From: Avena insularis | Lineage: Eukaryota; Streptophyta; Magnoliopsida; Poales; Poaceae | DNA: 64,000 nt | Reading direction: 5' to 3' | NCBI GenBank assembly: GCA_023614405.1 | Contig: CM042696.1 | Coordinates: 333,303,211 to 333,367,210 of the forward strand | Shown here: positions 1 through 12,239 of the stretch, one piece after another | How positions within the stretch are numbered: the first letter of the stretch is position 1 | Layout of the letters: each line of letters opens with the position of its first letter | Program-made: the position numbers and the translations under genes | The notes under the pieces: generated by a model | Told to the model about the DNA's origin: nothing | Database searches by the model: none | The model's input: only the letters and a program-made list of their open reading frames with translations

Positions 1-3000
1 ACCACAGCTAGATTCATTGCATGTGGTATCTCTTCAGAGACCACACATGGATCCACCAGTGTCATTGCATGTGTGTTCTTTTTACTAACAACAACTGGAG
101 TCATTGCATGTGTCTTCTTTTCACATAACACATATGGATCCACTAGTGTCATTGAAATGTGTGTTCTGTTCAGAGATCACACGTGGATCCAGTAGTGTCA
201 TTGCATGTGTGTTCTCTTTAGAGGCCACACATGGATCCAGCAGTGTCATTGCATGTGTGTTCTTTTTACTAACAACAACTAGAGTCATTTCATGACTATT
301 CTTTTCACATACCACATATGGATCCACCAGTGTCATTGAAATGTGTGTTCTTCTCATTAATCAAAGCTAGAGTCATTGCATGTGTGTTCTGTGCAGAGAC
401 CACACATGGATCCACCAGTGTCATTGCATGTGTGCTCTTTTTACAAACAACAACTGGAGTCATTTCATGACTATTCTTTTCACATACCACATATGGATCC
501 ACCAGTGTCATTGAAATGTATGTTCTCTTCAAAGATCACACATGGATCCACGAGTGTTAATGCATGTGTGTTCTTTTTACTAACAACAACCAGAGTCATT
601 GTATGTGTGTTCTATTCACAATCCGCCTATGGATCCACTAGTGTCATTGCATGTGTGTTCTTTTCACATACCACATATGGATCCACCAGTGTTATTCAAA
701 CGTGTGTTCTCTTTAGAGACCACACATGGATCCACCAGTGTCATTGCATGTGTGTTATTTTTACTAACAACAACTAGAGTCATTGCATGTGTGTTCTTTT
801 TACTAACAACAACCAGAGTCATTGCATGTGTGTTCTCTTCGGAGACCACACATGGATCCACCAGTGTCATTGCATGTGTGTTCTTTTTACTAACAACAAC
901 TGGAGTCATTGCATGTGTGTTCTTTTCACATACCACATATGGATCCACCAGTGTCATTGAAATGTGTGTTCTCTTCAAAGATCACACATGGATCCACCAG
1001 TGTCATTGAATGTGTGTTCTTTTTACTAACAACAAGTGGAGTCATCTCATGTGTGTTCTTTTCACATACCACATATGGATCCACCAGTGTCATTGAAATG
1101 TGTGTTCTTCTCATTAACCATAGCTAGATTCATTGCATGTGGTATCTCTTAAGAGACCACACATGGATCCACCAGTGTCATTGCATGTGTGTTCTTTTTA
1201 CTAACAACAACTGGAGTCATTGCATGTGTGTTCTTTTCACATACCACATATGGATCCACTAGTGTCATTGAAATGTGTGTTCTCTTCAAAGATCACACAT
1301 GGATCCACCAGTGTCATTGCATGTGTGTTCTTTTTACTAACAACAACTAGAGTCATTTCATGAATATTCTTTTCACATACCACATATGGATCCACCAGTT
1401 TCATTGAAATGTGTGTTCTTCTCATTAATCACAGCTAGAGTCATTGCATGTGTGTTCTCTTCAGAGACCACACATGGATCCACCAGTGTCATTGCATGTG
1501 TGCTCTTTTTACTAACAACAACTGGAGTCATTTCATGACTATTCTTTTCACATACCACATATGGATCCACTAGTGTCATTGAAATGTCTGTTCTCTTCAG
1601 AGACCACACATGGATCCACAGGTGTTAATGCATGTGTGTTCTTTTTACTAACAACAACCAGAGTCATTGCATGTGTGTTCTTTTCACAATCCACCAGTGT
1701 CATTGCATGTGTGTTCTTTTTACTAAGAACAACAGGAGTCATTGCATGTGTGTTCTTTTCACATACCACATATAGATCCACCAGTGTCATTGAAATGTGT
1801 GTTCTCTTTAGAGACCACACATGGATCCACTAGTGTCATTGCATGTCTGTTCTTTTTACTAACAACAACTTAAGACATTACATGTGTGTTCTTTGCACAT
1901 ACCACATATGGATCCACCAGTGTCATTGCATGTGTGTTCTCTTCAGAGACAACACATGGATCCACCAGTGTCATTGCATGTGTGTTCTTTTTACTAACAA
2001 CAACTGGAGTCATTGTATGTGTGTTCTTTTCACATACCACATATGGATCCACTAGTGTCATTGAAATGTGTGCTCTTCTCATTAACCACAGCTAGATTCA
2101 TTCCATGTGTGTTCTCTTTAGAGACCACACATGGATCCAACAGTGTCATTGCATGAGTGTTCTTTTTACTAACAACAACTAGAGTCATTGCATGTGTGTT
2201 CTTTTCACATACCACATATGGATCCACCAGTGTTATTGAAATGTGTGTTCTCTTCAGAGACCACACATGGAATCACAAGTGTCATTGCATGTGTGTTCTT
2301 TTTACTAACAACAACTGGAATCATTGCATGTGTGTTCTTTTCACAAACCACCTATGGATCCACCAGTGTCATTGCATGTGTGTTCGCTTCAGAGACCACA
2401 CATGGATCCACAAGTGTCATTGCATGTGTGTTCTTTTTACTAACAACAACTGGATTCATTGCATGTGTGTTCTTTTCACATACCACATATGGATCCACTA
2501 GTGTCATTGAAATGTGTGTTCTCTTCAGAGATCACACATGGATCCACCAGTGTCATTGCATGTGTGTTCTTTTTACTGACAACAACTAGAGTCATTTCAT
2601 GACTATTCTTTTCACATACCACATATGGATCCACCAGTGTCATTGAAATGTGTGTTCTTCTCATTAATCACAGCTAGAGTCATTGCATGCGTGTTCTCTT
2701 CAGAGACCACACATGGATCCACCAGTGTCATTGCATGCGTGCTCTTTTTACTTACAACAACTGGAGTCATTTCATGACTATTCTTTTCACATACCACATA
2801 TGGATCCACCAGTGTCATTGAAATGTCTGTTCTCTTCAGAGACCACACATGGATCCACAAGTGTTAATGCATGTGTGTTATTTTTACTAAAAACAACCAG
2901 ATTCATTGCATGTGTGTTCTTTTCACAATCCACCTATGGATCCACTAGTGTCATTGCATGTGTGTTCTCTTCAGAGACCACACATGGATCCACCAGTGTC

Positions 3001-5268
3001 ATTGCATGTGTGTTCTTTTTAGTAACAACAACCAGAGTCATTGCATGGGTGTTCTTTTTACTAACAACAATTGGAGTCATTTCATGACTATATTTCCACA
3101 TACCACATATGGATCCACCAGTGTCATTGCATGTGTGTTCTCTTCAGAAACCACACATGGATCCACCAGTGTCATTGCATGTGTGTTCTCTTCAGAGACC
3201 ACACATGGATCCACCAGTGTCATTGCATGTGTGTTCTTTTTACTAACAACAACTAGAGTCATTGCACGTGTGTTCTTTTCACATACCACATATGGATCCA
3301 CCAGAGTCATTGCATGTGTGTTCTCTTCAGAGACCACACATGGATCCACCGGTGTCATTGCATGTGTGTTCTTTTTACTAACAACAACTAGAGTCATTGC
3401 ATGTTTGTTCTTTTCACATACCACATATGGATCCACCAGTGTCATTGCAATGTGTGTTCTCTTCAGAGACCACACATGGATCCATCAGTATCATTGCGTG
3501 TGTGTTCTTTTTACTAACAACAACCAGAGTCATTGCATGTGTGTTCTTTTCACATACCACATATGGATCCACCAGTGTCATTGCATGTGTGTTCTCTTTA
3601 GAGACCACACATGGATCCACCAATGTCATTGCATTTGTGCTCTTTTTACTAACAACAACCAGAGTCATTGCATGTGTGTTCTTTTTACTAATAACAACCA
3701 GAGTCATTGCATGTGTGTTCTATTCAGAGACCACACATGGATCCACCAGTGTCATTGCATGTGTGTTCTTTTTACTAACAACAAATGGAGTCATTGCATG
3801 TGTGTTCTTTTCACATACCACATATGGATCCACCAGTGTCATTGAAATGTGTGTTCTCTTCAGAGACCACACATGGATCCACCATTGTCATTGCATGTGT
3901 GTTCTTTTTACTAACAACAACAGGAGTCATTGCATGTGTGTTCTTTTCACATACCACATATGGATCCACCAGTGTCATAGAAATGTGTGTTCTCTTCAGA
4001 GACCAAACATGGATCCACTAGTGTCATTGCATGTGTGTTCTTTTTACTAACAACAACTTAAGTCATTACATGTGTGTTCTTTTCACATACCACATATGGA
4101 TCCACCAGTGTCATTGCATGTGTGTTCTCTTCAGAGACCACACATGCATCCACCAGTGTCATTGCATGTGTGTTCTTTTTACTAACAACAACTGGAGTCA
4201 TTGTATGTGTATTCTTTTCACATACCACATATGGATCCACTAGTGTCATTGAAATGTGTGTTCTTCTTATTAACCACAGCTAGATTCATTGCATGTGTGT
4301 TCTCTTCAGAGACCACACATGGATCCACGAGTGTCATTGCATGTGTGTTCTTTTTACTAACTACAACTAGAGTCATTGCATGTGTGTTCTTTTCACATAC
4401 CACATATGGATCCACTAGTGTCATTGAAATGTGTGTTCTCTTCAGATACCACACATGGATCCATCAGTGTCATTGCATGTGTGTTCTTTGTACTAACAAC
4501 AACCAGAGTCATTGCATGTGTGTTCTTTTCACATACGACATATCAATCCACCAGTGTCATTGCATGTGTGTTCTCTTCAGAGACCACACATGGATCCACC
4601 AGCGTCATTGCATGTGTGTTCTTTTTACTAACAACAACTAGAGTCATTTCATGACTATTCTTTTCACATACCACATATGGATCCACCAGTGTCATTGAAA
4701 TGTGTGTTCTTCTCATTAACCATAGCTAGAGTCATTGCATGTGTGTTCTCTTCAGAGACCACACATGGATCCACCAGTGTCATTGCATGTGTGTTCTTTT
4801 TACTAACAACAACCAGAGTCATTGCATGTGTGTTCTCTTTAGATACCACACATGGATCCACCAGTGTCATTGCATGTGCGTTCTCTTCAGAGACTACACA
4901 TGGATCCACCAGTGTCATTGCATGTGTGCTCTTTTTACTAACAACAACTGGAGTCATTGAATGTGTGTTCTTTTCACATACCACACATGGTCCACCAGTG
5001 TCATTGCATGTGTGCTCTTTTTACTAACAACAACTGGAGTCATTGAATGTGTGTTCTTTTCACATACCACAAATGGATCCACCAGTGTCATTGAAATGTG
5101 TGTTCTCTTTAGAGACCACACATGGATCCACATATGTCATTGCATGTGTGCTCTTTTTACTGACAACAACCAGAGTCTGCATGTGTGTTCTTCTCATTAA
5201 CCATAGCTAGAGTCATTGCATGTGTGTTCTCTTCAGAGACCACATGTGGATACACCGGTGTCATTGAA
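1..5268. repeat. Modular minisatellite array (39-49 bp units)
   Basis: Well over 100 units follow one another without a break from the window edge. Each unit opens with the same prefix, about 18 nt (tcattgcatgtgtgttct), followed by one of four endings. Ending A contains actaacaacaact (unit 39 bp). Ending B contains acataccacatatggatcc (48 bp). Ending C contains agagaccacacatggatcc (48 bp). Ending D contains cattaaccacagctaga (about 40 bp). A variant prefix tcattgaaatgtg adds 1 bp. Because 39 and 48 are multiples of three and the units carry few stops, long frames stay open on both strands (295 codons at 2958-3845 plus, 132 codons at 3077-3475 minus). These frames look like a by-product of unit length, not genes. 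Blocks recur at larger spacing, about 1.1-1.2 kb and 2.3 kb (near 352, 1426 and 2661), so a higher-order order exists. The array may extend left of the window. Confidence 0.93.
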
Positions 5269-5339
5269 ATGTGTATTATTTCCAACTACAACCGTTGGCC
5301 ACAAACAATCAGGTCGTAGAGCTAACTAGCAACCGCTCT

Positions 5340-6030
5340 GAGCTTCTAGAAGACCCGATCCCCGATTGTTAGGCGCCGTTGGATCGGGGTGCGTGGACGA
5401 TAAGGATGTCGCCGAGGCGATTCTGCGAAATGCATTACTGCGAACTGATTGGCGTGTAGCGATGTTGGGCCTACGTCCTTGCCCTTATCGCCTTAACCTC
5501 GGGGACGAAGCTCAGATCATGTTCCTTCATCGCCATGGAGAGGGAGAGGCCCAAACTCAGCTTGCACGAGGCTCAGATGTTCGCCCACTACGACATACTC
5601 GCACTGTCGTTCGCGAGGCTTCCGGCCGGCTTCGAGCTCAGCTACGCCGGGTTCCTATCGTGCCGCTCTTGCGCGACAATGTGTTGGCGAGGCAGATCAA
5701 GGAGCGCCACCGCCCGGTCGGGCGGAAGGGCAATAACGCAGTACTCGCGCCTGGCGCGTATTGGCGAGATTGTTCGAAGGCGAGGCTGCGTTGATTGATC
5801 TGCGGAACCCACGGCGAGTTCCACGGATCACGCAACCCGAAGGGCGGCCACAGGCGGTGCCTAGGCGTATGACCTCCACCGTTATCGATGCAGCACGCCG
5901 TTAAAAATCCATCAGGAGGAGGAACGCTACCGGAAATGTCGGCATCGATTCCGACGTGGAGGAGGCTAGCAGCGACGCGGACAACGTCGTCAATGATGGA
6001 GACTGCAGGAGTGTCATAGTCGATTAGGGC
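5340..6030 (+). pseudogene. Unrecognised GC-rich coding remnant
   Basis: This stretch is sharply richer in G and C than the array beside it and reads like exon sequence. Two overlapping plus frames carry it: 5366-5794, and 5535-5798, the latter containing PKLSLHEAQMFAHYDILALS. A third stretch near 5930-6030 reads as an acidic tail (SDVEEASSDADNVVNDGD) ending at a stop. The pieces are in different frames, which suggests a decayed gene or an exon set with undetected introns. I do not recognise the family. A minus frame over 5638-6033 is probably a shadow of the GC-rich composition. Confidence 0.4.
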
Positions 6031-6144
6031 CACTTAAGCATAAATTAAATCTATGTACAGTATCTTAATGCGCTCTTTGGATCTGGGTCACGTGAGTCAT
6101 GGTCGATTATCGTCATAATCTATATATGTTGGCCATGTTTTAGT

Positions 6145-6560
6145 TGTCTTTGTCTTTGAAACTAGTCGATCTAAACTCGTCCGATCCTGAAAATAAAGTT
6201 CGCGTGTTCCTGGCATATCTGATGGGACAATACGCTGACTCTGCTCCCAGCACTTGATGGCACAGCCATAATATGGAGTGCGCTAGAGGAGAAGGGATCG
6301 AGCGTGTTGTAATAGTGTACTACTCCTGTCCAGATATAGCTGACTTAGTTTTTTTTAGATATTTAATAAATGTGTCTATACCCAAAACATGTTTAGATAC
6401 ATGTTTTAGGTTTCTGTGTCTTTCAAACTAATAAAAAGTCGTCAAATTCTGAACAAACAAAGTCATCGCGTTCACATCTGATGGGACAATACGCTGACTC
6501 TGCTACTTGATGGCACAGCCATAATTCTGGAGTGCGCCAGAGGAGATGGGAATGCAAGGG
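6145..6560. repeat. Tandem direct duplication of about 150 bp
   Basis: A segment at about 6145-6300 recurs at about 6412-6560. Both copies contain catctgatgggacaatacgc or a near match, then a block ending in gatggcacagccataat and ggagtgcg. The flanking 'gtctttgaaacta/gtctttcaaacta' also matches. The copies are diverged by substitutions and small indels. No coding role is visible. The stretch 6560-6840 is AT-rich and shows nothing recognisable. Confidence 0.7.
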
Positions 6561-6839
6561 AGATGGGAACTAGTAGCCGCGTCCAAACGCAGGTAAAAAA
6601 TTAATGTAATAATATTTAAAAAATTGTAATCTGGTCCACATGACCCCATCACGCACACGTTACGCCAAATATAAATAAAGGCGACACGACTAGTTTAGTT
6701 TCAATGATATAATTCAACATCTGACGTTCTCGTGCGCATCTTTCTTCTCCTCTTATTAGTTTGCTAGCCCACGCTGCATTAAGCATCAGTTGATGAGGAT
6801 AAAAAAATGATAAAATGGCAAATAAAACAATTTTTAAGC

Positions 6840-9398
6840 TTACCTTTCATCTGGAGAATCATACAAAGATGAAATTGGTAGGGATTTATTATTTCTCCTG
6901 CAGTTAGACGAAAGATCCTCAAGAACATCCCCAATCACCCCCGCAACTTCTTCATATTCTAATACACCTCCATTATTTGCCCTTTCCTCCCCGTTCCGCT
7001 TACCCTTTTGTTTCTTTTCACACCCTTTTCTCGCCGGCACCTCCACTTCTTCATAAATTGGCTGCTTACGTACGTTTTCCTCCGAGTGCTCATCACCGTC
7101 TTCGCGCTGCTCTTCCTCTAGTTCTGGCTAAGAAGCCTCATTTTCTGCCACCGGGGTGTGAACAGGGACAATATCATGTGTAACTAGGTTTTTGCACAAC
7201 CTCTTGATATGGCCGAATCAGCCACAACGTTTGCATTTACTTTTCCTAGCTCCCAGCCTTGAACCTTTATCGGTTGAGGCTTCGATCCTTAGCTTTCTAG
7301 GCCTCCCAGGTGTCCTCCTAAGAACTGGTGATTGAAGTTTGAACCCTGGATCGACAATCTCCCATTCATTTTCATCGGCCATAGGTGGTACGTTTTCTGC
7401 ATAAGTTGCAGCAAACTTGTCCACGGAGAAATAGTTGTCGACATAGTTCTCTATTTCAGCTTCGTACCTCTAAGCTTTAAGATGAAGTAAATTGCATGGT
7501 GACATAGCAGACCAGTAATCTTCCACTACCTGCATGAACAAGTCTTGTTTCCAATGTCTACAGTGTACCTCCGTTCACTTCTATGCTTGTATTCTGCATA
7601 TACCTCAGCCAATGTTCTGGAACTTCTGACCATCCTTATCTTTATCGTTCTCATTGCCCTGGTTCTTGCATTCAGTAACATAACCACCTTTGGAACTATT
7701 TTATGGCCTAAATCTTTTCTTGCACAAATTCTTTGCCTTAAATCTATCTTCACCATTATACCTTTGTCTTATTGCATCCAACAAAATAACAATTCAAGTG
7801 TCTTCATGCCGAAATCTTATCATTGAAACTCTACGCCAAATTATTGCAAACAAAATCCACCTTGCTTAACTCACCAAACTTGCTTACATCCCATAGCTTG
7901 GTGTGATGTTCTTCAAGGTATTTTTTCACCTTGGCACTACATACATGTTACGCAAGTAAGTAGCATGCGTGCTTGGGGTGTATGTGTATCTTGATCGCCA
8001 CAAGTCCTCTTCAAAGATCTTTCCTTTGAACTTCTTCATGAAGTTAGTAGCGAGGTCGCATGCATTCCCTATGCTCAACCCAGAAACACACATCAACATT
8101 CTCAAGACCCTCGCATGCACCGGTGTGTATCACCAAGCCTTCAGGGTGACCAATTACTTCCCGTAGTCTCTGCATGAACCATGTCCAGCTTTCATTTGAT
8201 TCACCCACAAGAACAGCATAAGCTACGGGTAGAAGCCAATTATGCGCGTCCAAAGCACAAGCAGAAGCAACATGTCCCCTGAACTTCCTTGTTAAAGAAG
8301 TTGTGCCCATTGCCAAGTATGGCCTATAGCCATCTAGGAACCCCTTCCAGCATGCCTTTAGGCAGCCAAAACATCTCCTGAAGCATATCTTATCTGCCTG
8401 CTTATACCTGACCCCCCTCGAGACCTTTTCTCTTCCATTCACAACCTCGTAATCAATGTCAACAACACTACCAGGTGATGTTTTCTCTACCTGAGCTTTG
8501 AAACTATACAACATATGAAAACTGTCATTCCACTTGCCTTGAATGAAGTCTAGAGCCATCTCCTTCCCATCAAAGACTCTGTGGTGAGGAATCAGAACGT
8601 TAAACTTTTTGCTAATCTTTGCTCTGAGTTCAGCAGGTCCAATGTTATGATCCTGCCTCACCCAGTCAAGTACAGTAGCAGCAATCCACTTGGTAGTCGC
8701 CGGTCTAATTTTATCACCTAAAGAAGTATTAGGGCAGTTGTGTTTCTTCATGTTTACTTTGATCTGCATTCGATAAGAATCCAAATAATTCAGAGCTAGT
8801 TATCAGCAGAATAAATATGAGAAAGACTGAAACTAAATGTAGCTATTGCAACCTGAAATGGGTGTCCATCCCGCATTGGAGATGCATGTAATATCCATTT
8901 ACACACATTACTTTCCCTACTGTGCACCCTAAATCTCTTTTGGTTGCTCTTTTCAATGATAAATTCGAACCCAACTTTGATTGCATAGGTTACAACTGCA
9001 TATCTGCAGTCCTCCACATTATCAAAGACAGTCCCCTCATTAATTGTAGGATTGTCCCTGTCAAAGTGTATCACTGGCATGTCCTCGTCTTTGTCGTCGT
9101 ATCTACATCCCGTTTCCACATCTTCACATTCCTCTTCCTCATCAGTCCCATAGTCAGGCTCAAAGTTTGAATCAACCAAATATTCCCTACTCTCCATCCT
9201 ATCAGGCTCAGCAGCCACGTATGGATATGATTTCTCATCATCATCCGCACCGCCACACATTTTAGTGCCTTCATGCTCACTTGACAAAACATCATGCTCA
9301 AGGACAAGCTGTACAGACGTCCTGCGGTTACCAACACATATCCTTGCCATCACCACGGGACTAGAAACGCTAATTGGGGTATGCAGAAAAGGAATCAC
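6840..9398 (-). pseudogene. MuDR/MULE-type transposase, decayed
   Basis: Reading right to left there is an acidic N-terminal part, then a MuDR-type N-terminal domain (about 8853-9050: EGTVFDNVEDCRYAVVTYA ... ESNVCKWILHASPMRDGHPFQ). After an 89-bp intron comes the MULE transposase core (8044-8763, containing GYRPYLAMGTTSLTRKFRG and SACALDAHNWLLPVAYAVL). A frameshift near 8060-8070 leads into the DLATNFMKKFKGKIFEEDLW block (7926-8060). A SWIM-type CSC motif follows at about 7526-7560. A zinc knuckle (CKRCG, stop, FGHIKRLC) lies near 7215. A charged C-terminus ends at 6840. In the family the first catalytic Asp lies in an LDxTHL-like motif, but here that position reads as Gly (AMGTTSL). The second site, usually TDA.KG, reads TGACEG. 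The enzyme therefore looks dead. Terminal inverted repeats were not identified. Confidence 0.87.
8764..8852 (-). other. Intron of the MULE transposase
   Basis: On the minus strand the upstream exon ends ...CATTTCAG and the intron opens GTTGCAATAG and closes ...CGAATGCAG before ATCAAAGTAAAC. Splicing joins 'GHPFQ' to 'IKVNMKKHNC' in phase 0, which restores the usual order of the MuDR N-terminal domain followed by the core domain. It is 89 bp long and AT-rich, as plant introns are. The call rests on GT-AG borders plus domain continuity; no transcript was seen. Confidence 0.75.
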
Positions 9399-9833
9399 AG
9401 TTCTTACCCTTCAATGTGGATGCATGGCACCTTCTCCGGGCTCCATACCTCCAAAGCTCTGCACCCTGCTTCCTCTTCCCCAGTTTTGTTGTCCTATGTG
9501 CTCTCCGGACTGGAAGGGGATTCTGTGCTCTCTAGCCGCGCTGGACCCATCTCCGTGTTCTCAAGCCTCGCAGGATCCATCTCCCAGCGGGATCCGGATC
9601 ACCAGCGTCGTTGGGATCCTAACCCAACGGCTGACTCTCGGTTTTCATTTCTAGATGCGCCTGGGCAGTGGACGGCGGCAAGGAGACAAGGCAGGGAGGA
9701 GAGGGGAGGGGACGTGAGGGGATGGCAGGGAGGGGAGGGCGGGATGACGACGGCCCAAGGGGATGACGAGAGCGGTGCAGGACTGAGCGGAGTGGCGGCG
9801 GCAGGAGCAGAGGAGCGGAGCTGGTTGCGACAA
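9399..9833. other. GC/purine-rich stretch upstream of MULE
   Basis: No gene is recognised. Both strands carry low-complexity proline, serine or glycine-rich frames that look like composition artefacts (for example the G/A-rich run at 9680-9800). It may be the 5' untranslated or subterminal part of the MULE element. Confidence 0.35.
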
Positions 9834-9947
9834 AGCATGGAAAATTGCACAATAATGTGTTGGTGGGTGGCACCAGCCCTCGAACCTAGGACGCGCACCG
9901 TCGAAGGTGGAGGAGGTGGGCCCGCCAGTTAGAAAACATGCCACCTA
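9834..9947 (+). repeat. Direct repeat, copy 1, left of F-box remnant
   Basis: About 114 bp, beginning catggaaaattgcacaataa and ending agaaaacatgccac. It matches 11694-11807 in the same orientation with only a few substitutions. Together the copies bracket the F-box pseudogene. The identity of the repeat is not known to me. Its reverse complement holds GGTTCGAGGGC, loosely like a tRNA B box, which is too weak to call a SINE. Confidence 0.75.
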
Positions 9948-10238
9948 TCAGTGCACTATGCACGGTAGCACTTCACAGAATTTTTTAGTAGGTCCCACAT
10001 GTCAGTCTGTTTGATCAAAACTTGCATGCAGTGCATGGCTGGTTCACGCGCTAGTTTCGAAAAAAAGCCCGTTGATCCAAACTTGAAGTGGCAGTTCCGC
10101 TTCTTCTCCCTCATCTCCACGTCTCCTCGCAGTGGCAGTTCCACTTCGTCTCCCTCGTCTATTCTCCTCTTCTTCTTCTTCTCCTCGCAGTGGTAGTTCT
10201 TCTTTCTTCCTCGATCAAAACATTCCCGCACGTAAGCC

Positions 10239-11458
10239 ATGGCCAGTAGCCGGATGAAGAGGAACTGGTCCAATCTCCCGGCCGACCAACTTCGCAAGAT
10301 CGCCGACTACTTGCTGGAGAAAGAGGAGTACATTGACACCTATGCTGCTTGTCGGGAAGTCTGCACCAATTGGCGCCGCACTTTAAAGGTGCCCGAATTC
10401 CATCTCAACAACAGGATCATGATAGATCACACACTTCCAGACGTTGACGACTTCACCTTCCTCAACCTCGCCACTAGTTGTTGCTTTAGGACAAATCTAA
10501 TGGACGTCCATCGCAGGTTCACATGCACATCCGATATTTATTGGTATTTTCCATTGTAAACATCTTAGTGCTAACTGATGACCTCTTCTTCCAAAATATT
10601 CTACTTTGTCGGTGTTTCTCGTGGCGTCATCGTGCTTGCTCAGATGGTGGAGCTGTACCAGATTCGTCTTCTGAACCCAATCACTCATAAGTCTAACACT
10701 GAGTTTCATGCACACATACCATCTGATCTTCTGCAATTTTTCGTCGTGATGAAGTCCCCATTGATGGTGTTCGTTTGCACTGATTATCCAGATCATATTG
10801 CATTGGCTAATGAGAGCACCCCAACGGGGCAAATCAATGAATCATTTAGAGAAGGATTGTATTCGCCACCTCCTGCTACGCTTCTAGACTGCATGACGAC
10901 ATTCCGAGGGGAAGTATATGCATTACTTGAGAATGGAGACATCTTGTCGACCAACATCCAGTTAGAGCAGCGTATGACTTTATCACGATGGCCAAAATAA
11001 TTTCAGCCCCAGTCTTTGAACAGGTACGCGGAACTTACAAATTTTACCTTGTGGAGTCAGATGGTGATATGCTTCTTGTGTTGAACGGGGACTTCGCCAA
11101 AGGGCAACCGGTGTTGTACCGGGTGGACATGAAGAACCGCTCTCTCGAGGCCATCGGTGACATTGGAAGTCGTGCCCTCTTTGTTGATTATAATCGGTCT
11201 ATCTCCATTGACACCAGGTTACACCCCACAGTCAAACCCGGTTGCATATACTACATGAATTATATCAGACTGTACGATCATGAGGTTCAAGCCTGGGAAG
11301 AGGAACCAACAATGACGTATGGCTTAAGTCTGGAACATACAAGGTGGCCTTACCCTCTGGACGAGATACTGGCAGCACATTGCAGACGGAGAGAGTTCTC
11401 TGAATATGTGTTGCAACATGCAGGAGCCGCCGCCGACAAAATATATAGGGGAGAATGA
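10239..11458 (+). pseudogene. F-box protein with DUF295-like C-terminus, disrupted
   Basis: The start ATG at 10239 opens an F-box (about residues 8-50: WSNLPADQLRKIADYLL ... CREVCTNWRRTL), the motif by which such proteins bind SKP1 in SCF ubiquitin ligases. Downstream blocks fit the grass DUF295 domain: GVSRGVIVLAQ and IRLLNPITH (10600-10700), then KFYLVESDGDMLLVL, VLYRVDMKN, IGSRALFVDYNRSISID and CIYYMNYIRLYD (11020-11280). The frame breaks twice. Several stops fall at 10557-10576, and a frame change lies near 10985-11000, where the domain continues in frame +2. Such genes are usually intronless, so these are read as decay rather than introns, although assembly errors could do the same. The unit is bracketed by about 114-bp direct repeats. 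Confidence 0.8.
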
Positions 11459-12239
11459 ATCCTATATTCATCCTAGGTTATTTGCTAGCATTTTCAGGTC
11501 TATTTTTTGAAGTAGAAATTTGTACTATATTTATATTATTTCGATCAGCAGTATGAGTATTACCTTTCAGACAAAATTGTAATGTATTTAATTTTAGTAC
11601 TTTCAGAATTCAAAGTATTCATTTTTAGTAGCTTCTTTTAGAATTCTCTGTGTTCGACATGGGCATCAGCTCAGCGCCGGAATTCAGGTTCCACATGGAA
11701 AATTGCACAATAATGTGTTGGTGGGCGGCACCAGCCCTCGAACCTGGGATACGCACCGTCGAAGGTGGAGGAGGCGGGCCTGCCAGTCAGAAAACATGCC
11801 ACATCGGCATCCCCTGTTTCTTATGCCCTTTAAAAAAGAAAACACGCCACGTCATCATCCCATGTTTCTGATGGTGTTGATACAATCGACGACACATGGT
11901 GGCATATAAATAATATTGTATAAACATAAGGGCACAGTCGTCAACATTTCTAAAATGAAACCCGGCCTCCTACCTATCCTGGTACATTGCCTGATGAGGT
12001 GGATAGCCACGACCGATCTTTTTAATACGTTCGCACTCTTATGCTGAGAAGGGAAATAAAGATTGAGCAGTTAATGCAACGAGTGTCGAATTATTACCCT
12101 CTAAGGAAATGGGAGATGGTTATTTTCACGCGTGTCCATAGTCCAAACCTACTGTCATTCTTTCACTCCCCTTCTCTGACAAACCACAGTTCACCTTGCG
12201 CAGCTCCTCCGCATCGCACCAACTAGGGTAACATGGCCC
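11459..12239. other. Spacer after the F-box remnant
   Basis: AT-rich 3' flank, then at 11659-11690 a short copy of a sequence (gggcatcagctcagc, gccggaattcagg) that recurs at 12738-12770 inside the next coding-like stretch. No other gene is seen. Confidence 0.4.
11694..11807 (+). repeat. Direct repeat, copy 2, right of F-box remnant
   Basis: Second copy of the 9834-9947 sequence in the same orientation. Its left edge abuts the 11659-11690 fragment in the shared motif ccacatgg/catgg, so two repeats were joined here. Confidence 0.75.

Noticed and set aside
1..5268. Long open frames in the repeat array as a repetitive protein gene, or the array as CRISPR
   Set aside because: Frames are open on both strands because unit lengths are multiples of three; there is no promoter, start context or unrelated coding signal. 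The 'spacers' are themselves repeated and the genome is a plant, so CRISPR does not apply.
9599..9944. Overlapping proline/serine-rich minus frames
   Set aside because: They are low-complexity shadows of a G/A-rich stretch and overlap plus frames of equal length.
9834..11807. Pack-MULE carrying the F-box gene
   Set aside because: Pack-MULEs have inverted terminal repeats; the bracketing repeats here are direct.
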